DNA from: Kiloniellaceae bacterium
Lineage (GTDB): Bacteria; Pseudomonadota; Alphaproteobacteria; Kiloniellales; Kiloniellaceae
Length of the DNA stretch: 31,236 nucleotides
Direction: 5' to 3'
Assembly: GCA_021776195.1 (NCBI GenBank)
Contig: JAJFGK010000160.1
Coordinates: forward strand, 1 to 31,236
A program made the position numbers and the translations under genes. The notes under the pieces are model-generated. The model worked only from the letters and a program-made list of their open reading frames with translations. It was not told the DNA's origin and ran no database searches. Of this stretch, positions 23,372 through 31,169 are shown piece after piece (the first letter of the stretch is position 1; every line of letters begins with the position of its first letter).

Positions 23372-23554
23372 TTACTCCCAGTATGGAAAGTCGGCGCGGT
23401 CACCTAGAAAATCCGACTTTTGGCCATTGCGGAGGTTTTCTCGCACCTTTGACGGCGTAGGTGCCTTCCGCCCCGCCGGCTCTCCCTCTGTCGTTTCCGG
23501 GCTCTCCTGGTTCGCCTCGACGCCCTGGGCTCGGTCAATCTTCTTGCTGGTCAT
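23372..23554 (-). CDS. Small hypothetical protein, 60 aa
   Basis: ATG at 23554 has a clear AGGAGA ribosome site. The peptide is hydrophilic and probably disordered in the first half (MTSKKIDRAQGVEANQESPE) and ends with KVRENLRNGQKSDFLGDRADFPYWE-like sequence (the last 25 residues), aromatic at the very tail. No family recognised. A longer frame upstream to 23779 lacks a ribosome site and overlaps the acetyltransferase start region, so I reject it. It may share a promoter region with the divergent acetyltransferase gene. Confidence 0.6.
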   Translation of the reverse strand: MTSKKIDRAQGVEANQESPETTEGEPAGRKAPTPSKVRENLRNGQKSDFLGDRADFPYWE

Positions 23555-23706
23555 CGTGTCTCTCCTATTGCCTGTATCGGATTGACATGGCCTTGATCGC
23601 GATGGGAGAGAGTGATCAGAATCACGACGCAGCCGAATGGCGTAGGCCTCCCTGCGACCGGCAAAGTCACTTGCCGACTGCGCGTTCAATATGAGGAGGT
23701 TCCGCG

Positions 23707-24138
23707 GTGCCGGTTGAATGGACAGATGCTTTGGAGCACGTGGACTGGGAGGAACTCGAAGCCCTCTACCGCGCGGCACCTCTCGGCGAGAAGAACGCCG
23801 CGGATCTGGAACTGGTCTTCGGCAACAGCCTGTTCCGCTGTTTTGCCTTCGATTCCGGACGCCTGGTCGGTGCCGGCCGGGTTCTGGCGGACGGCAAGGA
23901 CTGTGCCTACCTCTGCGACATCGCCGTGCTGCCGAGTCACCAAGGGCAAGGCCTTGGCGGCGAAATCATCGCGAGGCTCTTGGCGCTGTCAGGTTCCCAC
24001 ACCAAGATCTTTCTCTATGCGGTTCCCGGCAAGGAGCCCCTCTACGGCAAGTTCGGCTTCAAGCGCATGACAACCGCCATGGCGATTTTCGAAGATCAAG
24101 CGGGCGCCCAGGCGCGCGGCTACCTGAGCGACACCTGA
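23707..24138 (+). CDS. GNAT-family N-acetyltransferase
   Basis: A 143-aa GNAT protein. The acetyl-CoA loop (motif A) is QGQGLGGEII in CDIAVLPSHQGQGLGGEIIA, and LYGKFGFKRM near the C-terminus is the usual motif B end. It transfers an acetyl group from acetyl-CoA to an amine; the substrate is unknown. GTG start with GAGGAGG 6 nt upstream. Single gene, divergent from the 60-aa protein. Confidence 0.9.
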   Translation: MPVEWTDALEHVDWEELEALYRAAPLGEKNAADLELVFGNSLFRCFAFDSGRLVGAGRVLADGKDCAYLCDIAVLPSHQGQGLGGEIIARLLALSGSHTKIFLYAVPGKEPLYGKFGFKRMTTAMAIFEDQAGAQARGYLSDT

Positions 24139-24252
24139 TCCCGCGGCAGCCGGGCCGTCCTGACACTTGCTGTCTATTTGCACTGGGAGCCTCGCTCGGA
24201 CATTCTCGATCCGCGCGACCTTCGACAACTCAACGAAAAAGGGATGGCGGAA

Positions 24253-24693
24253 ATGACGACATCGGACACGACGAAGCACAAAGGGTCCTGCTTTTGCGGC
24301 GCCGTTGAAGTCACGGCCACGGGTCAGCCCTCGACCATGGGCTATTGCCACTGCAAGGCTTGCCGCGCCTGGAGCGCAGCCCCGGTCATTGCTATCACGC
24401 TCTGGCAGAGCGAGGCGGTGGAGGTCACCCAAGGGGCGGAGTTTCTCGCCTCTTACTCCAAGACCGGGTTTTGCCATCGTAAGCACTGCACGAAGTGCGG
24501 CGGTCACGTCCTCGCCGAGATTCCCGATGGCGGCGTCACGGACATCTTTGCTGCCATTCTGCCGTCGTTGTCCTTTGAGCCGACGCTTCACGTGAACTAC
24601 GAGTCGGCCGTTCTGAAAATCAAAGACGGTTTGCCGAAGCTGAAGGACTTCCCGGCCGAGGTGGGCGGCTCGGGCGAGATTTTGCCGGAGTAA
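24253..24693 (+). CDS. GFA-family (Mss4-like fold) zinc protein
   Basis: A 146-aa protein with the Cys pairs of glutathione-dependent formaldehyde-activating-like proteins: GSCFCGAVEV (C13, C15), YCHCKACR (C32, C34, C37) and HCTKCGGHV (C79, C82). These bind one or two zinc ions. The enzymatic role of most members is not shown; some act on glutathione adducts. ATG 24253 is preferred since AAGGGA lies 8 nt upstream; ATG 24244 directly touches that site. Confidence 0.88.
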   Translation: MTTSDTTKHKGSCFCGAVEVTATGQPSTMGYCHCKACRAWSAAPVIAITLWQSEAVEVTQGAEFLASYSKTGFCHRKHCTKCGGHVLAEIPDGGVTDIFAAILPSLSFEPTLHVNYESAVLKIKDGLPKLKDFPAEVGGSGEILPE

Positions 24694-24740
24694 CGACGGT
24701 CCCGCGTCGCCGCTCATTCGATTTCGAAGGGAGAGTCACC

Positions 24741-26534
24741 TTGGAGCGCCGTCTCACCACAATTCTGGTGGCAGATGTGGTCGGTTACAGCCGACTCATG
24801 GCGACCGACGAGCCGGGGACGCTCGCTGCTCTCAAGTCTCAGCGAAGCGAGATCATGGAGCCGAAAACCGCCCAGCATGGCGGTCGGGTCGTCAAGTTGA
24901 TGGGTGACGGAACGCTGATGGAGTTCGGCAGCGTGGTCGATTGCGTCAGCTTTGCCATGGATGTCCAGCAGGCCATTGCCGCGCGCAACAAGGACGTCCC
25001 GGAGCCCCAGCGAACGGAGCTTCGCATCGGTATCAACATTGGCGATGTTCTGGTGGATGGCGGCGATATCTACGGCGACGGCGTGAACGTGGCGGCCAGG
25101 CTGGAGGGGCTGGCGGAGCCCGGCGGGATCTGTATCTCCGGGACGGTTTACGAGCACGTCCACAACAAGCTCGACGCCGCCTTCGAGGATCTCGGCGAGA
25201 TCGAGGTCAAGAACATCGCCGAGGCGTTGCGCGTCTATCGCATTCGATCCGGCGCCCCGGCGCGCGATGGTGGTCGGCCCACCAGTTCCACGCGCCCTAC
25301 GGGCTCCACGCCGCCGCGGCTCGAACAGGCCTGGGGCTCGATCGCGGTGCTTCCCTTCGACAGCCTGTCGCCGGACCCCGACGACGCCTATCTGGCCGAT
25401 GGCATCGCCAGCGAGATCGTCAACATGCTGTTTCGCATTTCCGATCTGCGGGTCGCCTCGCGCTCGGCCATTTTCGCCTCGCGCGACCGCGACAGCGATG
25501 CCTGGAAGCTCGTCCAGGATCTGAAGTTCCGCTATGTCCTGACCGGCAACGTCAGGCGCGCGGGCGAGCGCATCCGCGTGATCGCCGAACTGACCGAGGT
25601 CGCCAACCGGAGCCAGCTCTGGTCCAACACCTATCAGCGCGATCTGGCCGATCTCTTCGCGGTTCAAGAGGAAATCGCCGAAGCCATCGTCATCGCCTTT
25701 GGCGGCGAGTATCTGCGGGCCGAATGGAAGCGCGTCAGCGGACGCCCGACCCATAACCTCGACGCCTGGGAGCTGGTGCAAAAATCCCGGGCCCTGAACC
25801 TGCCGGTCAATCGCGGCGCTATTGACGAGGCCCTGCAGATGGCGCGCGAAGCGGTCGGGCTCGACCCGGCCTATGCCGGCGCCCACGCCTGTCTCGCATC
25901 GGTCCTGACCCAACGCGTGATCAGCGGTTTCAGCGAAAACGCCGATGAAGACCGCGCCGCGGCGCTGTCGGCGGTCGAAAAGGCCGCCAATCTGGCCTCG
26001 GACGATCCGGGGGTTCTGCGCACCCTGGCCAAGGTGTTGAGCAATTGCGGCAGACAGGACCAGGCTATCGCGGCGCTTCGTCAGGCCGTCGAGGTCGCGC
26101 CCTTCGATTTTCACTGCTGGGGCCGGCTCGGCCGCACGCTTTGCTATACCGGCGATCCGGAACGGCTGGGCGAAGGCCAGGCGATACTGGATCGCATCCT
26201 GACCTCGGCCCCCAATCATCCCATGGTTCCCTACTGGCTTTACTTCAAGGCCAATGGCTGCGCGCTCGAGGAGCGCTTCGAGGATGCCGTGCGCTTTGCC
26301 CGCAAAAGCCTGGACATTCAACCGGGATATGTCGGGGCTTGGACCACCCTGGCCAATGCGCTTGGCCAACTGGGGCGGACCGAAGAGGCACGGCAGGCGA
26401 TGGATCAGGCGCTACGGGTCAACCCGGCCATGACACCGGAACACCTGGCCAAGCAGATCAGGATTGCCGCCGGTGGCGATGAGAAACACGCCGAAAAGGC
26501 CCTCGCGGGATTGAAAGCCGCCGGCCTGCTTTAG
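24741..26534 (+). CDS. Class III adenylate cyclase with TolB-like and TPR domains
   Basis: A 597-aa protein. Residues 1-175 are the cyclase homology domain with the needed residues: metal ligands D12 and D56 (MGDGTLMEF), adenine-specifying K52 and D109, and the transition-state pair N116/R120 in GDGVNVAARLE, so it should make cAMP from ATP. Residues about 195-335 are the TolB-N/FlgO-like domain (SIAVLPFDSLSPDPDDAYLA) common in alphaproteobacterial cyclases. Residues 345-597 are tetratricopeptide repeats (for example AWTTLANALGQLGRTEEA) for protein contacts. No membrane segment. TTG start with AAGGGAG upstream. The crotonase gene begins 36 bp after its stop. Confidence 0.93.
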   Translation: MERRLTTILVADVVGYSRLMATDEPGTLAALKSQRSEIMEPKTAQHGGRVVKLMGDGTLMEFGSVVDCVSFAMDVQQAIAARNKDVPEPQRTELRIGINIGDVLVDGGDIYGDGVNVAARLEGLAEPGGICISGTVYEHVHNKLDAAFEDLGEIEVKNIAEALRVYRIRSGAPARDGGRPTSSTRPTGSTPPRLEQAWGSIAVLPFDSLSPDPDDAYLADGIASEIVNMLFRISDLRVASRSAIFASRDRDSDAWKLVQDLKFRYVLTGNVRRAGERIRVIAELTEVANRSQLWSNTYQRDLADLFAVQEEIAEAIVIAFGGEYLRAEWKRVSGRPTHNLDAWELVQKSRALNLPVNRGAIDEALQMAREAVGLDPAYAGAHACLASVLTQRVISGFSENADEDRAAALSAVEKAANLASDDPGVLRTLAKVLSNCGRQDQAIAALRQAVEVAPFDFHCWGRLGRTLCYTGDPERLGEGQAILDRILTSAPNHPMVPYWLYFKANGCALEERFEDAVRFARKSLDIQPGYVGAWTTLANALGQLGRTEEARQAMDQALRVNPAMTPEHLAKQIRIAAGGDEKHAEKALAGLKAAGLL

Positions 26535-26570
26535 CGGTTACAACGATCGACAAGAAACAGGAGCAGACCT

Positions 26571-27326
26571 TTGAGCGAGCCTCATCTCAGGACAACAGTC
26601 GAGGGCGGTGTCGCCACCATCGCCATCGACCGGCCCAAGGTACGCAACGCCCTGGCCTCGCGGACACTGCAAGACCTCAGGGCGGCGGTCGAGGCGGCTG
26701 CCGGCGACCCCCAGGTCGCGGTCCTGGTGCTCACCGGGTCCGGCGACCGAGCCTTCTGCGCCGGGGCCGATCTCAACGAGTACGGCCCCCAGGGCGCGAA
26801 TGGCGGGCACACAGGGGACTACGACGAGGCGGCCGAGGCCCTGCACCGGGCCCTGGAGGACTGTCCCAAGCCGGTCTTGGGGGCCCTCAACGGCGCGGCC
26901 ATCGGCGGGGGCTGTCTGCTGAGCCTGGCCTGCGATCTGCGCCTGGCCGTGGACAGCGCTCGGTTTCGCATTCCCATCGCCCGCTACGGCTTCATGATCG
27001 GCCCGGAAGACACCCGCCGCCTGGTTTCCCTGGTCGGACCCTCGCGGGCCAAGTGGCTGCTGCTGAGCGGCCTCACGGTCGAGGCCGAGACGGCCCTGGC
27101 CTGGGGGCTGGTCGACGCCCTGGTGCCGCGCGACGCCTTCGCCGACGAGGTCGCCAAACTGACCGCGGCCCTGGCCGCCGGGGCGCCGGCGACGCTCCGC
27201 GTCGCCAAGGCGTTGATCGGCCGGGAAACGAAAAACATCGGCTGGAATCCGGAAGAACTGGAGGCCCTGCAAGCCGCCGTCGCCGATCCGTCGAACCGCG
27301 CCCGTGCCAGCCACGGGGACCGCTGA
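26571..27326 (+). CDS. Crotonase-fold (enoyl-CoA hydratase/isomerase family) protein
   Basis: A 251-aa crotonase. The oxyanion-hole segments are present: AFCAGADLNEYG (61-72) and NGAAIGGGCLLSLACDLRL (107-125). When the 131-166 segment is aligned by eye to the mammalian hydratase, the two catalytic glutamates (E144 and E164) fall on I136 and W162; E146 and D147 lie where that enzyme has its GG. It is therefore probably not an ordinary hydratase, but a crotonase with another acyl-CoA reaction. TTG start with AGGAG 7 nt upstream. It is followed after 3 bp by a CoA-transferase gene, which may load its substrate. Confidence 0.9.
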   Translation: MSEPHLRTTVEGGVATIAIDRPKVRNALASRTLQDLRAAVEAAAGDPQVAVLVLTGSGDRAFCAGADLNEYGPQGANGGHTGDYDEAAEALHRALEDCPKPVLGALNGAAIGGGCLLSLACDLRLAVDSARFRIPIARYGFMIGPEDTRRLVSLVGPSRAKWLLLSGLTVEAETALAWGLVDALVPRDAFADEVAKLTAALAAGAPATLRVAKALIGRETKNIGWNPEELEALQAAVADPSNRARASHGDR

Positions 27327-27329
27327 GCC

Positions 27330-28505
27330 GTGCTGGAAGGCATCCGTATTCTCGATCTCACCAGTCACCTGTCCGGGCCCTACTGCACCTGGATCCTGGG
27401 TGGCTTGGGCGCCGAGGTCATCAAGGTGGAGCGCCCCGGCGGTGGCGACGGATCGCGCGGCTCGCGGCCCTTCGTTGGCGGGGAAAGCGTCTACTTCGCC
27501 TCGATCAACCGCAACAAGAAGAGCCTGGCGCTCGACCTCAAGTCCGCCGAGGGCAAGGCCATACTCGAAGCGCTGGTGCCAAGTGCGCGGGTCTTCATCG
27601 ACAACTTTCGCCCCGGCGTGCGCGACCGCTTGGACTTCTCCGACGGCCGCCTGCGCGCGCTCAACCCGACCATCGTTCCGGTCTCCATCAGCGGCTTCGG
27701 CTGGACCGGGCCGCTGTCCCGGCGCCCGGCCTACGACATTATCGTCCAGGCCATGAGCGGCATGATGGCCATGACCGGGCCGGCGGGCGGCGCGCCGGCC
27801 CGGGTCGGCGTGTCGATTGGCGACATGGCGGCGGGGCTCTTTGCCGCCATCGGTATTCTGGCCCAGCTGGTCGGTCAGGCCGAACGGCCGGGCAGCCCCG
27901 GGCAGTTCCTCGATATCGCCATGCTGGATAGCCAGATGGCCCTGCTGGAGAACGCCGTCGCGCGAAACTTCAACTCCGATGAGGCGGTCCGGGCCATCGG
28001 CACCCGCCACCCCTCCTCCGCCCCCTTTCAGGCCTTCGAGGTGGCCGACGGTCAAATCGTGGTGGCCGCCGCCGACGCCGGTGCCTGGGATCGCTTCTGC
28101 GCTCTGCTGGGCCGGCCCGACCTGGCCGCCGATCCACGTTTCGCCGGTAACAGCGAGCGCGTGACCCACGTCGATGCCCTGGAGGCGGAGATCGCACCGA
28201 TTCTGAAACAGGCCGACAAGGCCACCTGGCTGGAGAGGCTGATTGCCGCCGACATTCCCGCCGCCCCGGTGACCAGCGTCGCCGAGGCCGTCGCCAGCGA
28301 GCAGGTGCGGGAACGCGGATTGGTCGAGCACCACGAAACGGTGGCCGGCAATCCCTTCGATCTGATCGGCCTGCCCTTTGTCGGCCTCGACGGCACCCGC
28401 TCGAGCCCGCCGCCGAGTGTGGGGCAGCACAGCGCGGAGATCCTCGCCGAGCTCGGCCACGATGCAACGGCCATTGCCGGGCTGCGGGAACGCGGCGTGA
28501 TTTGA
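27330..28505 (+). CDS. CaiB/BaiF (class III) CoA-transferase
   Basis: A 391-aa enzyme that moves CoA between carboxylic acids. Family signs: GIRILDLTSHLSGPYCT at 4-20, GAEVIKVERPGGGD, DNFRPGVRDRL at 91-101, PAYDIIVQAMSGMMAMTG, and the active-site Asp D165 in VSIGDMAAGLFA. The C-terminal part has the usual small domain (RFAGNSERV, PAAPVTSVAEA). GTG start. It overlaps no gene but lies 3 bp after the crotonase, so they form an operon and likely degrade or modify one acid via its CoA ester. Confidence 0.93.
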   Translation: MLEGIRILDLTSHLSGPYCTWILGGLGAEVIKVERPGGGDGSRGSRPFVGGESVYFASINRNKKSLALDLKSAEGKAILEALVPSARVFIDNFRPGVRDRLDFSDGRLRALNPTIVPVSISGFGWTGPLSRRPAYDIIVQAMSGMMAMTGPAGGAPARVGVSIGDMAAGLFAAIGILAQLVGQAERPGSPGQFLDIAMLDSQMALLENAVARNFNSDEAVRAIGTRHPSSAPFQAFEVADGQIVVAAADAGAWDRFCALLGRPDLAADPRFAGNSERVTHVDALEAEIAPILKQADKATWLERLIAADIPAAPVTSVAEAVASEQVRERGLVEHHETVAGNPFDLIGLPFVGLDGTRSSPPPSVGQHSAEILAELGHDATAIAGLRERGVI

Positions 28506-28526
28506 CGTATCGGAAAACTCGCCCGG

Positions 28527-28994
28527 CTACTCCACCGGCTCGGCGATGTCCTCGTACCAGAGCGCCGGCTTTTCGCGGATGAAGCGTTCCATCAGGGCAA
28601 TGCAGTCAGGGTCGTCCAAGAGGGCGACTTCGACGCCGCGCTCCGCCAGAAAGGCGATGTTGCCCGCGAAGTTCTTGTCCTCGCCGACCACCAGCCGCTC
28701 GATGCCGAATTGAATGATGGTTCCGCTGCACATCATGCAGGGGCTGAGCGAGGTGTAGAGCGTCACGCCCTTGTAGTGAGGCCGTCGTCCCGCCTGGCGC
28801 AGGCAATCCATCTCGCCATGAGCGATGGGATCTTCCTGTTGAACGCGCTGATTGTGGCCGCGGGCGATAACGGCGCCCTTTTCCACCATCACCGCGCCAA
28901 TCGGGCAGCCGCCCTCATCGAAGCTCTTGAGGGCCTGGTCGTAGGCCTCCTTCATGAAACGGCGATCGTCGGCGGTCGGGGAGACAAGGGGCAT
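28527..28994 (-). CDS. Cytosine deaminase of the yeast FCY1 type (nucleoside deaminase family)
   Basis: A 155-aa zinc deaminase. HGE (H59, E61) and PCMMC (C86, C89) form the zinc site with the proton-shuttling Glu. Beyond the shared motif, GGCPIGAVMVEKG, RGHNQRVQ, TLYTSLSPCMMCSGTIIQFGI-like sequence, VVGEDKNF and the C-terminal FIREKPALWYEDIAE closely follow yeast cytosine deaminase, including the tail Asp that binds cytosine. It would convert cytosine to uracil; a related aminopurine or pterin activity is the alternative. GAAGG lies 8 nt before the ATG. It converges on the CoA-transferase gene, 21 bp apart. Confidence 0.88.
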   Translation of the reverse strand: MPLVSPTADDRRFMKEAYDQALKSFDEGGCPIGAVMVEKGAVIARGHNQRVQQEDPIAHGEMDCLRQAGRRPHYKGVTLYTSLSPCMMCSGTIIQFGIERLVVGEDKNFAGNIAFLAERGVEVALLDDPDCIALMERFIREKPALWYEDIAEPVE

Positions 28995-29245
28995 GGGCTC
29001 AACCTTCGAAAGGGGGACTCAAGGGGACCGATTCATTAGCACCGCGGGCCGGTCCTGACCAGCGACCGGACCGTGGTGGCCCAGGTGGTAACCGGGTTTA
29101 CAGCCACCAGCCGGTTTCCAGCAGAGGGTGTGACGCCGGTCACTACGGCAAGGCATGTTCCGTGCCATCTATGGCCCATCGGAACGTGGCCCTGCCGCGT
29201 GGGATCTTGGGGAAGAGGCCCGACCGTACGAGTGGCGAGGACTCT

Positions 29246-29425
29246 ATGAGCAAGCGTTTCGTTTTGGTGGAAAGTCGCTTCGGAACAGGCATCATCGATC
29301 AGGCGGACAAGGATGCCATCGCCAACCGGCCAACAGTGGTGATCCGCGATCCGCTGTTTGCCGAAACCATGGCCAATTGCCTTGCCGCCCGGGCCCGGCG
29401 CTGCCGTTGCCAGGAGGTGCTCTAA
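29246..29425 (+). CDS. Small hypothetical protein, 59 aa
   Basis: ATG at 29246 with GCGAGGA 4-5 nt upstream. The peptide starts MSKRFVLVESRFGTGIIDQA and ends with a Cys/Arg-rich RARRCRCQEVL. No family recognised. Codon use looks like that of neighbours. It converges on the oxygenase gene. In the 251-bp spacer before it (28995-29245) I see no other gene and no reliable promoter. Confidence 0.55.
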   Translation: MSKRFVLVESRFGTGIIDQADKDAIANRPTVVIRDPLFAETMANCLAARARRCRCQEVL

Positions 29426-29433
29426 ATCAGCTC

Positions 29434-29460
29434 GGCCAGCCCGCTTTAGCCGGGCTCGCC
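29434..29460. terminator. Bidirectional stem-loop between convergent genes
   Basis: AGCCCG (29438-29443) pairs with CGGGCT (29451-29456), extended by GGC/GCC past one mismatch. It overlaps the oxygenase stop codon and follows the small gene by 8 nt. No U-tract, so efficiency is uncertain. Confidence 0.4.
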
Positions 29461-30099
29461 TTGGCGAAAGCGCGAGCGCCAGAGCGGTTGGGACATGGTC
29501 TCGCCGTAGTTGGCGAACATGATATTGAAACTGATCGACATGCGCTCGGCCTGACCGCGGTTGACCTCCACGGAGTGGACCAGCCAAGCGGGAAAGACGA
29601 TCAAGCGCCCCTCGCGCACCGGCAGGGTGGCCTGAACCGCATTGGCCTGGTCGACCTGGGTCACCTGCGGCGCCATGATCGTGGTCTGCACGCGCGGATC
29701 GTTGAAAGTGATGCTGTCCCCGCCGCGCGGCGTCTTCAGGTAATAGACCCCGCTGAGGTAGTTGTTGGGGTGACTATGACCGGGATGCGCCGTGCCCGGC
29801 GGCCCGATGTTGGCCCAGCAGCCGGTCAGGACATAGCCCTCGTGCTGGACCTTCAAAAAGGTCAGGCAACCGTCTATGGCGTGCCTGACATAGGTCATGA
29901 GACCCTGGAACTCGGCCAGCTCGTGCAGGTTCTGATCGGTCTGCCAGATTTCCCCCGGCCCCAGAGGCGGCCGCGGCGAGATCAGCTCCTCCACCTTGGC
30001 GCTCAGGGCCGCGTTCAACGGCCCGAACTCCTCGGGTTTCAGGTCGTGGACCCAGACATTGGTCGGGAAGAAGTTGATCAGGGCTTTTTCCGCGAACAT
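29446..30099 (-). CDS. Putative 2OG-Fe(II) oxygenase
   Basis: A 217-aa protein of the putative 2OG-Fe(II) oxygenase family known from GHSHPNNYLSGVYYLKTP-like cores: here H108 and H110 lead into that motif, FNDPR follows, LIVFPAWLVHSV gives the distal His (H175) and ERMSISFNI the Arg (R186) that would bind 2-oxoglutarate. It should oxidise an unknown substrate with Fe(II), O2 and 2-oxoglutarate. ATG 30099 is the natural start (MFAEKALINFFPTNVWVHDL fits the family opening). The frame stays open to 30168, but those 23 extra codons lie in the mobile element. The element ends about 10 bp before the start, so the native promoter is displaced. Confidence 0.85.
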   Translation of the reverse strand: MFAEKALINFFPTNVWVHDLKPEEFGPLNAALSAKVEELISPRPPLGPGEIWQTDQNLHELAEFQGLMTYVRHAIDGCLTFLKVQHEGYVLTGCWANIGPPGTAHPGHSHPNNYLSGVYYLKTPRGGDSITFNDPRVQTTIMAPQVTQVDQANAVQATLPVREGRLIVFPAWLVHSVEVNRGQAERMSISFNIMFANYGETMSQPLWRSRFRQGEPG

Positions 30100-30108
30100 C
30101 GAAACCAC

Positions 30109-30390
30109 CCTAGAGCCTTTCTTTGTCATACGGAAGCATTTGACCGGGATTATTTTGCCTTCTGGCAAGGCGCGCTTCGAAGAGCGATGCCTAGCATCGG
30201 ACGAGAAGCGGAACGCGGCCAGAAGACAATAGAACCCGGCCTTCGGTGGGTCCTAGGCGAACCCCCTCTCCCAATGGGGGTGCGTTCCGCTGCTTGCCCG
30301 ATGCTTTAGCATCGCGCTGCACAGCGCGCCTACCCGAATGATCGCCTATGACCCATCAAATGTTTCCGTATGACAAAGAAAGGCTCTAGG
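30109..30390. mobile_element. MITE-like non-autonomous element with 30-35-bp terminal inverted repeats
   Basis: Positions 30109-30143 and 30356-30390 are 35-bp inverted repeats with a single mismatch. Both ends carry CTAG (30110-30113 and 30386-30389), so the element proper is about 272 bp (30114-30385) with 30-bp repeats and a 4-bp CTAG duplication. It has no gene. The interior is packed with perfect short stems: TTGCC/GGCAA (30155-30168), CGATGC/GCATCG twice (30185-30199 and 30299-30314), AGCGGAACGC with GCGTTCCGCT (30207-30216 and 30282-30291), ACCCCC/GGGGGT (30261-30281), GCGCTG/CAGCGC (30314-30327). Its ends do not match those of the adjacent IS, so another transposase moved it. Confidence 0.8.
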
Positions 30391-30402
30391 TTCCGTGGAC
30401 AG

Positions 30403-31169
30403 TTATCTCATCCATAAAACGATAGCGGCGATTGTGACGACAGCGCTGTAGTTGCTGGCGGTCTTTTCGTATCGGGTTGCGACACGGCGGAACTGCTTGA
30501 GCTTTCCAAAGCAGCATTCGACGAGGTGCCGTTGGGCATAGAGATGCTTGTCGAGCGGGTGTTTTTGGGCGCGCGACGGGTTGTTGGGAATGACGGCGAG
30601 CGCGCCCTTATCGGCGATCTCCTGGCGGAACTGGTCGGCATCATAGGCCGTATCGGCCATGATCACCTCGGCGGACAGGCCTTCGATCAAGGGGCCGGCC
30701 TGAGGCGCGTCGCCCATCTGGCCCGCCGTCAGTATGAAGCGTACGGGGCACCCCAAACCTCTGACGGCCAAGTGGATCTTGGTGCTCAGGCCGCCGCGCG
30801 AGCGGCCAATGGCCTGATTTTGAGCCCCCCTTTTGCGCCGCTGGCGTGTTGGTGGGCGCGAACGATGGTCGAGTCGATGATCAGGTACTCGAAGTCTGGA
30901 TCACCTGACATCGCCTCGAAGATCCGATGCCAGACACCCTTGTCGCTCCAACGGCTGAAGCGCCGGAAGACGCTGTTCCACTCCCCGAAGGCCTCGGGTA
31001 GATCGCGCCACGGCGAGCCCGTCCGCACGATCCACAGCACCCCTTCAACAAACATCCGATTGTTGCGCCCGGTCGAACCCTTCTGATCGGGACGGCCTAT
31101 GATCAAGCCTGATATCCGATCCCAGTCACCATCGCTCAGCACCAAACGATCCATCACACCCAAGACCAC
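30403..31169 (-). CDS. IS5-family transposase in two frames joined by -1 frameshift
   Basis: Frame A (31169-30786) begins with the usual LSDGDWDRISGLI region and the DUF4096-type domain (FGEWNSVFRRFSRW), then the first catalytic Asp in IIDSTIVRAHQHASGAKGG. Frame B (down to 30403) has ADTAYDAD with the second Asp and VECCFGKLKQFRR with the Glu, so the DDE triad is complete. The frames join by a -1 shift at A4G6 (minus strand, 30834-30825): after the slip the sequence continues in the expected AQNQAIGRSRGG manner. ATG 31154 is an alternative start. The element is probably intact and active. Confidence 0.88.
30825..30834 (-). other. Programmed -1 frameshift site (A4G6) of the transposase
   Basis: AAAAGGGGGG on the minus strand lies where frame A would otherwise run into a short nonsense tail and frame B must take over. 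Such A/G slippery runs are the usual mechanism in two-frame IS5-family elements. Confidence 0.75.

Noticed and set aside
23555..23779. N-terminal extension of the 60-aa protein to 135 aa
   Set aside because: No ribosome site, Arg/Pro/Ser-rich shadow composition, and it overlaps the divergent acetyltransferase start; AGGAGA marks the start at 23554.
24714..28460. Very long open frames on the minus strand (551 and 640 codons) opposite the cyclase, crotonase and CoA-transferase genes
   Set aside because: They are shadows of high-GC coding DNA: no domains, low-complexity Gly/Arg/Asp-rich translation, and the opposite strand encodes recognised enzymes.
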